A DNA stretch of 64,000 nt from Paenibacillus harenae DSM 16969. GTDB lineage: Bacteria; Bacillota; Bacilli; Paenibacillales; Paenibacillaceae. How positions within the stretch are numbered: the stretch's first letter is position 1; every line of letters starts with the position of its first letter. Of the stretch, positions 16,975 to 25,832 are shown one piece after another. The stretch spans positions 1,013,845 through 1,077,844 of the forward strand of contig NZ_KE383842.1 in assembly GCF_000422465.1 (NCBI RefSeq), given 5' to 3'. The translations under genes were made by a program, and so were the position numbers. The notes beneath the pieces were generated by a model, which was not told the DNA's origin, did not search any database, and was given only the letters and a program-made list of their open reading frames with translations.

Positions 16975-18918
16975 GTGAACAATTATCCGTTTGAATTTGA
17001 TCCGAATCAGCCGTTCATTCAGCAAGCGAGCGATTGGATCGCCGATGTCTTTTATGAAAAATTGCCTGAAGCCGGTTTTGAAATTAGAGACGAGCAGATT
17101 TACATGGCGTTCCAGCTGGAGCGGGCATACGCCGAGAAACAGACGATCTTCGCGGAAGCGGGCGTCGGCACAGGGAAAACGCTCGCCTACCTGCTCTATG
17201 CGGTCAGCTATGCCCGTTATACGAGAAAGCCCGCCATTATCGCTTGCGCGGACGAATCGCTGATCGAGCAGCTCGTGAAGCCGGAAGGCGATATCGCGAA
17301 GCTTGCCCGGCATTTGGATCTGACGGTGGACGCGAGATTGGGCAAATCAGCCGACCAGTATATATGTTTGAATAAACTGGACGATGCCCGTAATAAGTTA
17401 GAAGACGCGGAGCTGTACGAACGCATTTACCGGGAGCTGCCAAGCTTCGTGAATAAACCGGATTCCCTGCAAAGCTTCTACCCTTACGGGAGCCGGAAGG
17501 ATTATCCGGTGTTAGGCGACGAGCAGTGGAAGCGGGTAGGCTGGGACGTGTTCCAGGATTGCCTCGTATGCGACAGAAGGCATCGCTGCGGCCAGACGTT
17601 ATCCCGGGATCATTACCGCAAGGCGGCGGATGTGATCATTTGCTCGCATGATTTCTACATGGAGCATGTGTGGACCTATGAGGCCAGAAAACGGGAAGGC
17701 CAGCTTCCGCTGCTGCCTGAGCACAGCTCGGTCGTCTTCGATGAGGGGCATTTGCTCGAAACGGCGGCCCAGCAGGCGCTGACGTATAAGCTGAATCACG
17801 CCGTTTTTGAAAGCATCATCACGCGCCTTCTACAGGACGATATCCGCGAATCGCTGGCGCTTGCCGTAGAGGATGCGATTACGCAAAGCGAGTTTTTGTT
17901 CCGGTTAATGAATAAGCAAAGCATGAAGGTCCCCGGCTCGTCCCGGAAGGAAATCATGTGGAGCGGGGAGCTGCTGCGGGAAATTAACCGTCTGCAGGAC
18001 ATGCTGTCGGTTATCGAAGAAGAGCTTGTTTTCGAAAGCGGTTTATATACGATCGACGCTTACCAACTGAAAATTGTAGAAGAGCATCTGGAAATGATTC
18101 AATTCGCGTTGAACTTATTTAAACAAGAAGAAAAGCCGATCTGCTGGGTATCCCGGGATCAGGAAGGCATTTCCCTTGTCATAATGCCGAAGTGGGTGAA
18201 GGAAGTATTAAAGGAGCATGTTTTCTCCCGCAAAATGCCGATCGTATTTTCTTCGGCGACGCTTTCCGTCAACGGATCCTTCGACTACATGATGGAACTC
18301 CTCGGAATCGGAGGCGCATTATCGTTCTCGGTTCCGTCTCCTTATCATTATGCGGAACAAATGCGGGTGTTGGCGCCGCAGCCCGGAAATGTAATGGGAT
18401 TAAATGAAAAATATTCGGCGGTAAGACGATTGCTGGAGCAAACCGGCGGCAGGACGCTGATCCTGTTCCCATCCCTGGAACAATTGGAGCAGTTCAAGGC
18501 TGAAGCCGAGCGGGATACGGAGGCGGCCGGTTTTGCGTATATATTCGAAGGCACTGGGGAGATCAGCAGCCTGATCGGGCAATTCCAGAAGGATGAGACG
18601 AGCGTCATGTGCGCAGTGACGTTATGGGAAGGTCTGGACATACCGGGTCCGTCGTTGTCTCAGGTCATCGTGTGGGAGCTGCCGTTTCCTCCGAACGATC
18701 CTTTGTTCGCGGCCAGACGGAAGGATGCGGCATTGCCGTTCGAGCAGGTGGATCTTCCGTATATGCTGCTGCGCTTAAGGCAGGGAATCGGCCGGCTTAT
18801 CCGGACCAGCGATGATCGCGGAACGGTCGTCATTTTCGGGGAGAAAATGAATGAAACAGCCGTACGAGAGCGCGTAAGTCAAGTGCTGCCGGAGGGCGTA
18901 ACGATAGAGGCTTTGTAA
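16975..18918 (+). CDS. DinG/XPD-family superfamily 2 helicase (YpvA-like)
   Basis: 647 residues from GTG after GGAGGATACC; the longer frame upstream would run through the promoter. Walker A is AGVGTGKT, the DEAH-like box is VFDEGHLLE, and motif VI is RQGIGRLIR. Four Cys between the two (YICLN and CLVC-x5-C, about residues 129-210) suit the iron-sulfur cluster of XPD/DinG helicases. There is no exonuclease domain, so it is closer to B. subtilis YpvA than to DinG with its N-terminal nuclease. Likely role: DNA unwinding in repair. Confidence 0.85.
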   Translation: MNNYPFEFDPNQPFIQQASDWIADVFYEKLPEAGFEIRDEQIYMAFQLERAYAEKQTIFAEAGVGTGKTLAYLLYAVSYARYTRKPAIIACADESLIEQLVKPEGDIAKLARHLDLTVDARLGKSADQYICLNKLDDARNKLEDAELYERIYRELPSFVNKPDSLQSFYPYGSRKDYPVLGDEQWKRVGWDVFQDCLVCDRRHRCGQTLSRDHYRKAADVIICSHDFYMEHVWTYEARKREGQLPLLPEHSSVVFDEGHLLETAAQQALTYKLNHAVFESIITRLLQDDIRESLALAVEDAITQSEFLFRLMNKQSMKVPGSSRKEIMWSGELLREINRLQDMLSVIEEELVFESGLYTIDAYQLKIVEEHLEMIQFALNLFKQEEKPICWVSRDQEGISLVIMPKWVKEVLKEHVFSRKMPIVFSSATLSVNGSFDYMMELLGIGGALSFSVPSPYHYAEQMRVLAPQPGNVMGLNEKYSAVRRLLEQTGGRTLILFPSLEQLEQFKAEAERDTEAAGFAYIFEGTGEISSLIGQFQKDETSVMCAVTLWEGLDIPGPSLSQVIVWELPFPPNDPLFAARRKDAALPFEQVDLPYMLLRLRQGIGRLIRTSDDRGTVVIFGEKMNETAVRERVSQVLPEGVTIEAL

Positions 18919-19019
18919 TCGGCGATCGTGTCTTAAGCAAGCTTAATGAAGCTTTTGTTGGCAGCGAGCGTCACTGGAATTCGATTGCTCATTTTGCATA
19001 AGTTAGAATAGGGTACCAT

Positions 19020-19056
19020 AAAAAAGGCGTTTCCTTCACAAGGAAACGCCTTTTTT
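19020..19056. terminator. Terminator after the helicase gene
   Basis: GGCGTTTCCTT-CAC-AAGGAAACGCC, an exact 11-bp stem, with A run before and T run after. Confidence 0.9.
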
Positions 19057-19127
19057 ATGTGAAGTTAAGTAACTCGTCAAAAAAACAGCTCAATCACATT
19101 TCCATATTTACTGAAACCGGCCTCATC

Positions 19128-19141
19128 TTGTGAACGTTTAC
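19128..19141. promoter_or_regulatory. Catabolite-responsive element (cre)-like site
   Basis: TGTGAACGTTTACA matches the CcpA consensus TGWNANCGNTNWCA at all positions. It is about 110 bases before the nitrite reductase promoter, in a 455-base gap otherwise filled by the terminator, the TnrA box and the promoter. Confidence 0.5.
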
Positions 19142-19213
19142 AGTCACCATTTCGGGAGTAAAAGCGAACAATCAAATGATTACCTGTCATTTCATACGTC
19201 AATTTGTTGTAAA

Positions 19214-19230
19214 TGTTAAATTACCTCACA
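19214..19230. promoter_or_regulatory. TnrA/GlnR box
   Basis: TGTTAAATTACCTCACA matches TGTNA-N7-TNACA exactly. Its centre is about 50 bases upstream of the predicted transcription start, the usual place for TnrA activation under nitrogen limitation. Confidence 0.7.
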
Positions 19231-19238
19231 AAAAATTA

Positions 19239-19267
19239 TTGAAATATACGTGGAAATGCGGTAAGTT
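19239..19267 (+). promoter_or_regulatory. Putative promoter of the nitrate assimilation operon
   Basis: TTGAAA, 17 bases, TAAGTT. The -10 box is poor, as expected for an activator-dependent promoter. Confidence 0.5.
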
Positions 19268-19373
19268 ATTCATATAGATTTTCTTGTTAGCATATGTGAC
19301 GCAATTTGGTAGCTTGCCAGTAAGGACGAGAGTCTTTCTAGAGAATGTTTAACAAAATGGGAGTGTGGATGCG

Positions 19374-21791
19374 ATGAAGAAGAAGCTGGTCTTGATAGGT
19401 AACGGTATGGCGGGTGTGAATTGTATTGAACAGATATTAAAGCTGGCCCCGAACCGTTATGACATTACCATCTTCGGTAGTGAGCCTCATCCGAACTATA
19501 ATCGAATTATGCTGTCCTCCGTTCTGGCGGGCGATGCGGATATGAATGATATTGTTATCAATAGCTGGGATTGGTATACAGAGAACAACATTATTCTCCA
19601 TGCGGGGCATACGGTAAAAGCTATAGACACGAAACGCAAGATCGTCAGCACGGAAAGCGGCATTCAAGCACCGTACGATGAAGTCATTATCGCTACCGGC
19701 TCGCTGCCTTTCATGCTTCCGCTGCCAGGTGCGGACAAAAAAGGCGTTATCGCATTCCGCGACATTAAAGATTGCGAAACGATGATGGAGACGGCAAAAA
19801 AGTACAAAAAAGCGGTTGTTATCGGCGGCGGCTTGCTCGGATTGGAGGCGGCGCGGGGGCTGCTGAATCTGAATATGGAAGTATCCGTCGTTCATAACAA
19901 CAAAATTCTGATGAACAGACAGCTGGACGAAACGGCTGGGATCATGCTGCAGAAGGAACTTCAGCAGCAAGGTATGAAATTCCTTCTCGGAAAAAACACG
20001 GAGAAGATTTTAGGAAAAGAGCGGGTAACGGGTCTTAGATTTACGGACGGCTCCGAAGAGTCTGCGGATCTGGTCGTCATGGCAGTCGGCATTAAACCTA
20101 ACATGGCAATGGCCAAGAAGAGCGGCATTGAAGTTAACCGCGGTATTCTCGTCAACGATTTCATGGAAACAAACATTCGGGATGTTTACTCGGTTGGCGA
20201 ATGCGTGGAGCACCGCGGCATTTCGTACGGACTAGTCGCCCCGTTGTACGAGCAAGGCGCCGTGCTTGCCAAGAAACTGGCGGGCCTGGAAACGGACGGC
20301 TATCACGGTTCCGTCGTTTCTACGAAGCTGAAGGTATCGGGTGTGGATGTGTTTTCGGCGGGTCAATTCGTGGATGATGTCGATACACGCGCTGTTCGCG
20401 TGCAGGATGAGTTCGGCGGCGTATACAAGAAAGTCGTCATTCGGGACGGCAAGGTTGTCGGCTCTGTATTGTTCGGCGATATCAGCGACGGAGCGCGCCT
20501 GTTCGCCATGATCCGCAGCGGCGAGGATGTAACGGGGAAAGAAAGAGAAATTTTACTCGGCTCGGGCGGATCGGCACCTTCTAACGCTGATCTGATTGCC
20601 TCGATGAGCGACGATGAAATTGTTTGCGGATGCAATGGCGTATCCAAAGGCGCAATCGTAAATGCGATCAATGAAAAAGGATGCTCAAGCGTCAATGATA
20701 TTAAAGCTTGCACGAAGGCTTCCGCTTCCTGCGGCGGCTGTAAGCCGCTTGTTGCTGATGTGCTGACCTATGTGCTTGGCGCGGACGGCGTGAAGACCGT
20801 CAAGGAAGGCATTTGCGGCTGCACGACACTTAGCCGCGATGAAGTGGTTGACGGTATTCGCCAGATGAAGCTGACGACTTCGAAGGAAGTCATGAACGTA
20901 ATGGGCTGGAACAATTCAGAAGGCTGTTCCAAATGCCGTCCGGCTTTGAACTACTACCTCGGAATGGTATGGCCGGAAGAGCACGAGGATGAGCGTGAAT
21001 CAAGGTTCGTTAACGAAAGAAACCATGCCAATATCCAGAAGGACGGCACGTACTCTGTTGTTCCGAGAATTTACGGCGGGGTAACGACACCGCAGGATCT
21101 GAAGAAAATTGCCGATGTAGCGGTGAAATATGAAGTGCCGCTAGTAAAAATTACAGGCGGACAGAGGATCGACCTTCTGGGCGTTAAGAAGGAAGACCTG
21201 CCTTCGATGTGGACGGATCTCGACATGCCGTCGGGTTACGCCTACGGTAAAACGCTTCGTACGGTTAAAACATGCGTAGGATCGACATTTTGCAGATTCG
21301 GAACGCAGGATTCGATGGCCATGGGTATCGAAATGGAGAAGCGCTTCGAACGTTTGAGCACACCGGCGAAATTTAAGATGGCCGTATCCGGCTGCCCTCG
21401 TAACTGTGCGGAAGCGACGATCAAGGATTTGGGCGTCGTTGCGATCGACGGCGGATGGGAAATTCATGTCGGCGGAAACGGCGGTACGAAAGTAAGAGTC
21501 ACCGACCTGCTCGTTAAGGTGAAGACGGAGGAAGAGGTTCTGGAATGGACGGGGGCGTACATGCAGTATTACCGGGAAACCGGCAAATACAACGAACGTA
21601 CGGCGGAATGGCTTCAAAGGGTAGGCCTGGATACCATTAAGGCCGCATTGGAGAACAAAGAAGACCGTTTGGCGCTTGTCGCACGCATCGAACATGCGCT
21701 CAGCCTGACGCAAGATCCGTGGAAAGAAATTGCGGAAACCGATAAATTGCGCACTACATTCGAAAATCTTCCTGTTCCGGCAGCAAACTAG
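19374..21791 (+). CDS. nasD: NAD(P)H nitrite reductase, large subunit
   Basis: 805 residues, the same length as B. subtilis NasD. Domains in order: FAD/NAD(P)H reductase (GNGMAG near the N-terminus, second GGGLLGLEAARG at about 150), two BFD-type [2Fe-2S] modules (CGCNG at about 419 and CGCTT at about 481), then the siroheme nitrite reductase half. The four cluster ligands are Cys634, Cys640, Cys674 and Cys678 (C-x5-C and C-x3-C), all intact. It reduces nitrite to ammonium in the cytoplasm. The start is the ATG 10 bases after GGGAG. First gene of the nas operon; nirD-like gene follows after 16 bases. Confidence 0.95.
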   Translation: MKKKLVLIGNGMAGVNCIEQILKLAPNRYDITIFGSEPHPNYNRIMLSSVLAGDADMNDIVINSWDWYTENNIILHAGHTVKAIDTKRKIVSTESGIQAPYDEVIIATGSLPFMLPLPGADKKGVIAFRDIKDCETMMETAKKYKKAVVIGGGLLGLEAARGLLNLNMEVSVVHNNKILMNRQLDETAGIMLQKELQQQGMKFLLGKNTEKILGKERVTGLRFTDGSEESADLVVMAVGIKPNMAMAKKSGIEVNRGILVNDFMETNIRDVYSVGECVEHRGISYGLVAPLYEQGAVLAKKLAGLETDGYHGSVVSTKLKVSGVDVFSAGQFVDDVDTRAVRVQDEFGGVYKKVVIRDGKVVGSVLFGDISDGARLFAMIRSGEDVTGKEREILLGSGGSAPSNADLIASMSDDEIVCGCNGVSKGAIVNAINEKGCSSVNDIKACTKASASCGGCKPLVADVLTYVLGADGVKTVKEGICGCTTLSRDEVVDGIRQMKLTTSKEVMNVMGWNNSEGCSKCRPALNYYLGMVWPEEHEDERESRFVNERNHANIQKDGTYSVVPRIYGGVTTPQDLKKIADVAVKYEVPLVKITGGQRIDLLGVKKEDLPSMWTDLDMPSGYAYGKTLRTVKTCVGSTFCRFGTQDSMAMGIEMEKRFERLSTPAKFKMAVSGCPRNCAEATIKDLGVVAIDGGWEIHVGGNGGTKVRVTDLLVKVKTEEEVLEWTGAYMQYYRETGKYNERTAEWLQRVGLDTIKAALENKEDRLALVARIEHALSLTQDPWKEIAETDKLRTTFENLPVPAAN

Positions 21792-21807
21792 AAGGGGTGT
21801 CACCAGA

Positions 21808-22143
21808 ATGAAACAAATTAAAATCGGAAATATCACGGATATCGAGAATAAGAGGTCTCGGGTAATCTTCATAGGAGATTTGGAAATTGCATTATTCAAG
21901 TTGTCTAACGGCGAAATAAAAGCGATTGAAAATAAATGTCCGCATAAAGCCGGGAAGCTATCCGAAGGAATCGTATGCGATCATCACGTTTTTTGTCCGC
22001 TGCACGATTGGAAGATCGATTTGAATGACGGACAGGTACAAGATCCGGACGAAGGATGTGTGGTCTCCTTCCACGTGGAAGTGGATTCTGAAAGCGGAGA
22101 TTTAATTCTACATCTGGCAGATGAAGCTTATAAAGCATCCTAA
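21808..22143 (+). CDS. nasE: Nitrite reductase small subunit (Rieske protein)
   Basis: 111 residues from the ATG after AAGGGGTG. A Rieske-type [2Fe-2S] site is visible: Cys44-x-His46 (CPHKAG) and Cys63-x2-His66 (CPLHDW). It belongs to the NirD/NasE family and partners the large subunit. Tightly packed between nasD and the transporter gene. Confidence 0.93.
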   Translation: MKQIKIGNITDIENKRSRVIFIGDLEIALFKLSNGEIKAIENKCPHKAGKLSEGIVCDHHVFCPLHDWKIDLNDGQVQDPDEGCVVSFHVEVDSESGDLILHLADEAYKAS

Positions 22144-22170
22144 GGGAAGCATTCGGGGAGAAAAGGACCA

Positions 22171-23355
22171 ATGGCAATGAATCAGACAAAAGCACTTATA
22201 TATTCAACGGTCGCGATGACCGTATCATTCATGATCTGGTCGGTGTTTCCGCCTATTGCAGGGCAGATTCAGGTACTTTTCAACCTGAGTACCCTTGAGA
22301 AGAGCATACTGATCGCAACTCCCGTTTTGCTTGGGTCGATTATGCGGATTCCGATGGGAATTCTGACTGACCGATATGGCGGCAGGAAAGTGTTCACGCT
22401 CACGATGCTGTTTTTGATCCTTCCGATGGTAGCGGCCGGCTTCGCTGATTCTTATATATGGATGTTGGTCTGCGCTTTATTTATTGGTATGGCGGGCACC
22501 ACGTTTGCTATCTCTTTAACTTTCGTATCCAGGTGGTATCCGCCGCAAAGTCAGGGGTTTATTCTGGGCATTGCCGGCCTTGGAAATCTGGGGGGAGCGG
22601 CAGCGAATTTTCTGATTCCCTCTATTTCAACTTCGTATGGCATTTCTTGGGTGTTTTTTAGCTTGGCTATCGGGATAGCGGTTATGGCATTGGTTTTCCA
22701 TGCGTTTACCAAGGATCCTCCGAAGCCGGCTGAGCCCAAAACCTTGAAACAATCGTTGTCCGTTTTGAAGAGCAAAGCGACTTGGCATTTGTCCATCTTT
22801 TATTTTCTGACGTTTGGAGGCTTTGTCGCTTTCAGCGTTTACCTGCCGACATTTCTTAAAGATCTGTTTCAGCTAAGCGCATTCGATGCGGGACTTAGAA
22901 CAGCGGGTTTTGTCTTGGCCGCTACGTTGATCCGGCCGGCCGGCGGCTATTTGGCGGACCGGTACGGCAGCAAGAATGTATTATCCGTTGTCTTTATCGG
23001 GATATTGGCTGCCGCGCTTGTCTTGTCCTTCATGCTTGATCATTTCGTCTATTTCAGCTTCCTATGCTTGTTGATTTCCTTACTGCTTGGTTTAGGCAAT
23101 GGCGCCGTGTTCAAAATGGTTCCTGAAGTATCTTCCGGCAATACGGGAGCGGTTACGGGAATTGTCGGAGCGGCAGGAGGCATTGGCGGATTTTTTCCGC
23201 CGATTGTACTCGGTATCGTCAAAGACACGACAGGACAATACAATTTGGGATTTATTTTCATGGTGGTATTTGCCTTGGCATGTTTGATATTGAATTATTC
23301 TGCCCAGAGGCCGAAGCAATCGGAAGCTCGGAAGGGTATGGAGTTTACGGCATAG
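22171..23355 (+). CDS. nasA: Nitrate/nitrite transporter, MFS NNP family
   Basis: 394 residues, 12 predicted membrane segments. The conserved loop PMGILTDRYGGRK and the glycine-rich nitrate signature segments AGLGNLGGAAANF and GAAGGIGGFFPP mark the NarK/NasA group. It brings nitrate into the cell for the reductases encoded on both sides. The ATG follows GGGGAG and AAAAGGA; an ATG two codons later is an alternative start. Confidence 0.92.
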   Translation: MAMNQTKALIYSTVAMTVSFMIWSVFPPIAGQIQVLFNLSTLEKSILIATPVLLGSIMRIPMGILTDRYGGRKVFTLTMLFLILPMVAAGFADSYIWMLVCALFIGMAGTTFAISLTFVSRWYPPQSQGFILGIAGLGNLGGAAANFLIPSISTSYGISWVFFSLAIGIAVMALVFHAFTKDPPKPAEPKTLKQSLSVLKSKATWHLSIFYFLTFGGFVAFSVYLPTFLKDLFQLSAFDAGLRTAGFVLAATLIRPAGGYLADRYGSKNVLSVVFIGILAAALVLSFMLDHFVYFSFLCLLISLLLGLGNGAVFKMVPEVSSGNTGAVTGIVGAAGGIGGFFPPIVLGIVKDTTGQYNLGFIFMVVFALACLILNYSAQRPKQSEARKGMEFTA

Positions 23356-23458
23356 ACGCCTGGTGCGGGCAGCGCGTGCCGGGATCGCTGGAGATGCGTA
23401 CGGGTCTGCTTATTTAGATGGAAGGTGCAGCCGTTTCTACCTAATTGGAGGTCTAATG

Positions 23459-25828
23459 ATGGCGAAAAGAAAGTTAGTTGTGATCGGAAACGGTATGGCG
23501 GGCGTACGCTGTGTCGAAGAAATAGTAAACATCGATCGGGATGCTTTTGAAATCACTATTTTCGGCAAAGAACCTCACCCCAATTATAACCGTATTTTGT
23601 TGTCGAAGGTGCTGCAGGGCGATACGACGATACAGGACATCACGATCAATGACTGGCAGTGGTACGAAGATAATCATATCCGACTATTTACGAATGAAAC
23701 GGTCATTAATGTAGATACCGAACACAAGAGAATCGTTACGGAATCAGGGAAGAGCGTTAATTACGATGAACTCATTTTTGCTACGGGCTCTTTGCCTTTT
23801 ATGCTGCCGCTGCCGGGTGCGAATAAACGAGGCGTTACCGCCTTTCGGGATATCCGCGATTGCGAAACGATGGTGGAAACGTCCAAAAAATACGAGAAGG
23901 CCGTTGTCATCGGCGGAGGATTGCTAGGGCTCGAGGCGGCGCGCGGCTTGTTGAACCTCGGCATGAAGGTAGATGTCGTTCATATTTTTGACAGTATTAT
24001 GGAAAGACAGCTCGACCGTACGGCAGCCAAAATGCTGCAGGCTGAGCTCGAAAAGCAGGGGATGCGTTTCTTGCTCGAGAAGCAATCGGAAGAGATTATC
24101 GGACGGAGCCGCGTGGTGGGGCTGAAGTTCAAAGACGGAACCAGAACCGATGCCGACCTCCTTGTTATGGCGGTGGGAGTTAGACCTAACGTACAGCTGG
24201 CTAAGGATGGCAAGATCGAAACAAACCGGGCGATTGTCGTCAACGATTATATGCAGACGAATACACCGAATGTATATGCGGTTGGAGAATGCGCGGAACA
24301 TCGAGGCATTGTGTATGGGTTGGTGGCACCGCTCTATGAGCAAGGGAAGGTACTCGCAAAAACCTTGTGCGGTATAGAAAATGATGGTTATCATGGTTCG
24401 GTGCTGGCGACCCAACTGAAGGTTTCGGGCGTGGACGTATTCTCCGCCGGCGAATTTATGGACAGTGACGAGGTAAAGTCGTTGAAATGGATTGACGGTA
24501 TCCGCAGCACGTACAAAAAAATTGTCATTCGCGACAATAAAATTGTCGGCGCTGTTCTGTTTGGCGACATTAGCGAGGGGACGAAGCTCCTGAGCATGAT
24601 CAAGCAGAAGACGGATATCTCCGTCTATGAGAAGGAAATGAATGGCGCTGGAGCAAGCGGCAGGGAAGCAGGAGAAGCCGCAATCGCGGGCATGTCCGAT
24701 GCGGAGCTGGTGTGCTCCTGCAACGGGGTTTCCAAAGGGACGATCATGAAGGCCATTGGGGAACAAGGATTGCAAACGGTCGATGAAGTGAAAAAGTGTA
24801 CAAAAGCGTCCAGCTCCTGCGGCAGCTGCAAAACGATGGTCAGCAGCATTTTGGATTATGTGCACCGTCACGGCTTCAATCAGACGGCGGAGAAAGAAAC
24901 CGTCTGCGCCTGCACGACATTTAGCCATGATGAACTCATGTTGGAGATTCAGAACCGGCGCTTTAGCGATTCGGCAGAAATCATGTCCGCATTGGACTGG
25001 CAAACGGAGTCCGGGTGTGCGGTTTGCCGTCCCGCACTGCATTATTATTTAAGCGTCCATGGGGCTGCTGCAACGCTGATCCATGCGGACGGACCGAAAG
25101 ACATTCAGGCTGACGGTACCTTTGCGGTTATGCCTAGAATGTACGGGGGCGTAACGACTCCGGAGCAGCTGAGGCAAATCGCGGACATTGTAGAGAAATA
25201 TGGGATTCCGCTTGTGAAGCTGCTGGAAGGACCGCAGGTTGGTCTGTTCGGTATTGCGGCGGCAGACGTCTCGAACGTTATGACAGAGCTGAATTTACCG
25301 ATTCATGGAGCAGTATATGGAAAAACGGTGGGCACGGTTGGAACCTGCAGCGGTATTAAATACGCCGCAGATGCGATGCAGGATTCCATTGCGATCGGGA
25401 TAGCTTTGGAGAAGAAGTTAGAACGGTTGCAGCTGCCAAATGAAATAAAGATTGGCGTATCGGCCAGCCCGCACAACCGGGCTGCATCGCTTACGAAGGA
25501 TATCGGAATCGTTGGGGCGCCGGGCGGCTGGGAGATGTATGTAGGCGGCAGCGGCGATCGGCAGGTAAAACCGGGAAAACTGCTTTGTACGGCCGCAACG
25601 GATGAGGAGCTGCAGACGCTTGCGGCTGGCTTCCTGCAGCATTACAGGGAGACGGGGCATTACGCGGAACGGGTGTCGCAGTGGATAGAACGAATGGGTC
25701 TGCTGCAAGTTAGAGAAGCGTTATTCGATCCGTTTCTCTTGCAAATATTAGGAAGCCGTATGGATAAGGTGCTTGCGGCTTCGCCAGAGCAAGCAAATCA
25801 GCAGCAGTCGACTGCAGTGACAAGGTGA
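23459..25828 (+). CDS. nasB: Assimilatory nitrate reductase electron-transfer subunit, NirB-like without siroheme site
   Basis: 789 residues; a full-length paralogue of the nasD product two genes upstream. The reductase domain (GNGMAG, GGGLLGLEAARG) and both BFD [2Fe-2S] modules (CSCNG, CACTT) are kept. In the siroheme domain, only Cys630 of the four ligands remains; the others are Ala636, Ser670 and Arg674, so nitrite reduction is not expected. This, plus the nasC gene 4 bases downstream, fits NasB, which passes electrons from NADH to NasC. Of two tandem ATGs, the second is better placed behind TGGAGGT. Confidence 0.9.
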   Translation: MAKRKLVVIGNGMAGVRCVEEIVNIDRDAFEITIFGKEPHPNYNRILLSKVLQGDTTIQDITINDWQWYEDNHIRLFTNETVINVDTEHKRIVTESGKSVNYDELIFATGSLPFMLPLPGANKRGVTAFRDIRDCETMVETSKKYEKAVVIGGGLLGLEAARGLLNLGMKVDVVHIFDSIMERQLDRTAAKMLQAELEKQGMRFLLEKQSEEIIGRSRVVGLKFKDGTRTDADLLVMAVGVRPNVQLAKDGKIETNRAIVVNDYMQTNTPNVYAVGECAEHRGIVYGLVAPLYEQGKVLAKTLCGIENDGYHGSVLATQLKVSGVDVFSAGEFMDSDEVKSLKWIDGIRSTYKKIVIRDNKIVGAVLFGDISEGTKLLSMIKQKTDISVYEKEMNGAGASGREAGEAAIAGMSDAELVCSCNGVSKGTIMKAIGEQGLQTVDEVKKCTKASSSCGSCKTMVSSILDYVHRHGFNQTAEKETVCACTTFSHDELMLEIQNRRFSDSAEIMSALDWQTESGCAVCRPALHYYLSVHGAAATLIHADGPKDIQADGTFAVMPRMYGGVTTPEQLRQIADIVEKYGIPLVKLLEGPQVGLFGIAAADVSNVMTELNLPIHGAVYGKTVGTVGTCSGIKYAADAMQDSIAIGIALEKKLERLQLPNEIKIGVSASPHNRAASLTKDIGIVGAPGGWEMYVGGSGDRQVKPGKLLCTAATDEELQTLAAGFLQHYRETGHYAERVSQWIERMGLLQVREALFDPFLLQILGSRMDKVLAASPEQANQQQSTAVTR

Positions 25829-25832
25829 TCAG

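Noticed and set aside
23459..25828. Second NADH nitrite reductase
   Set aside because: Three of four siroheme/4Fe-4S cysteines are missing and nasC follows, so NasB is the better reading.
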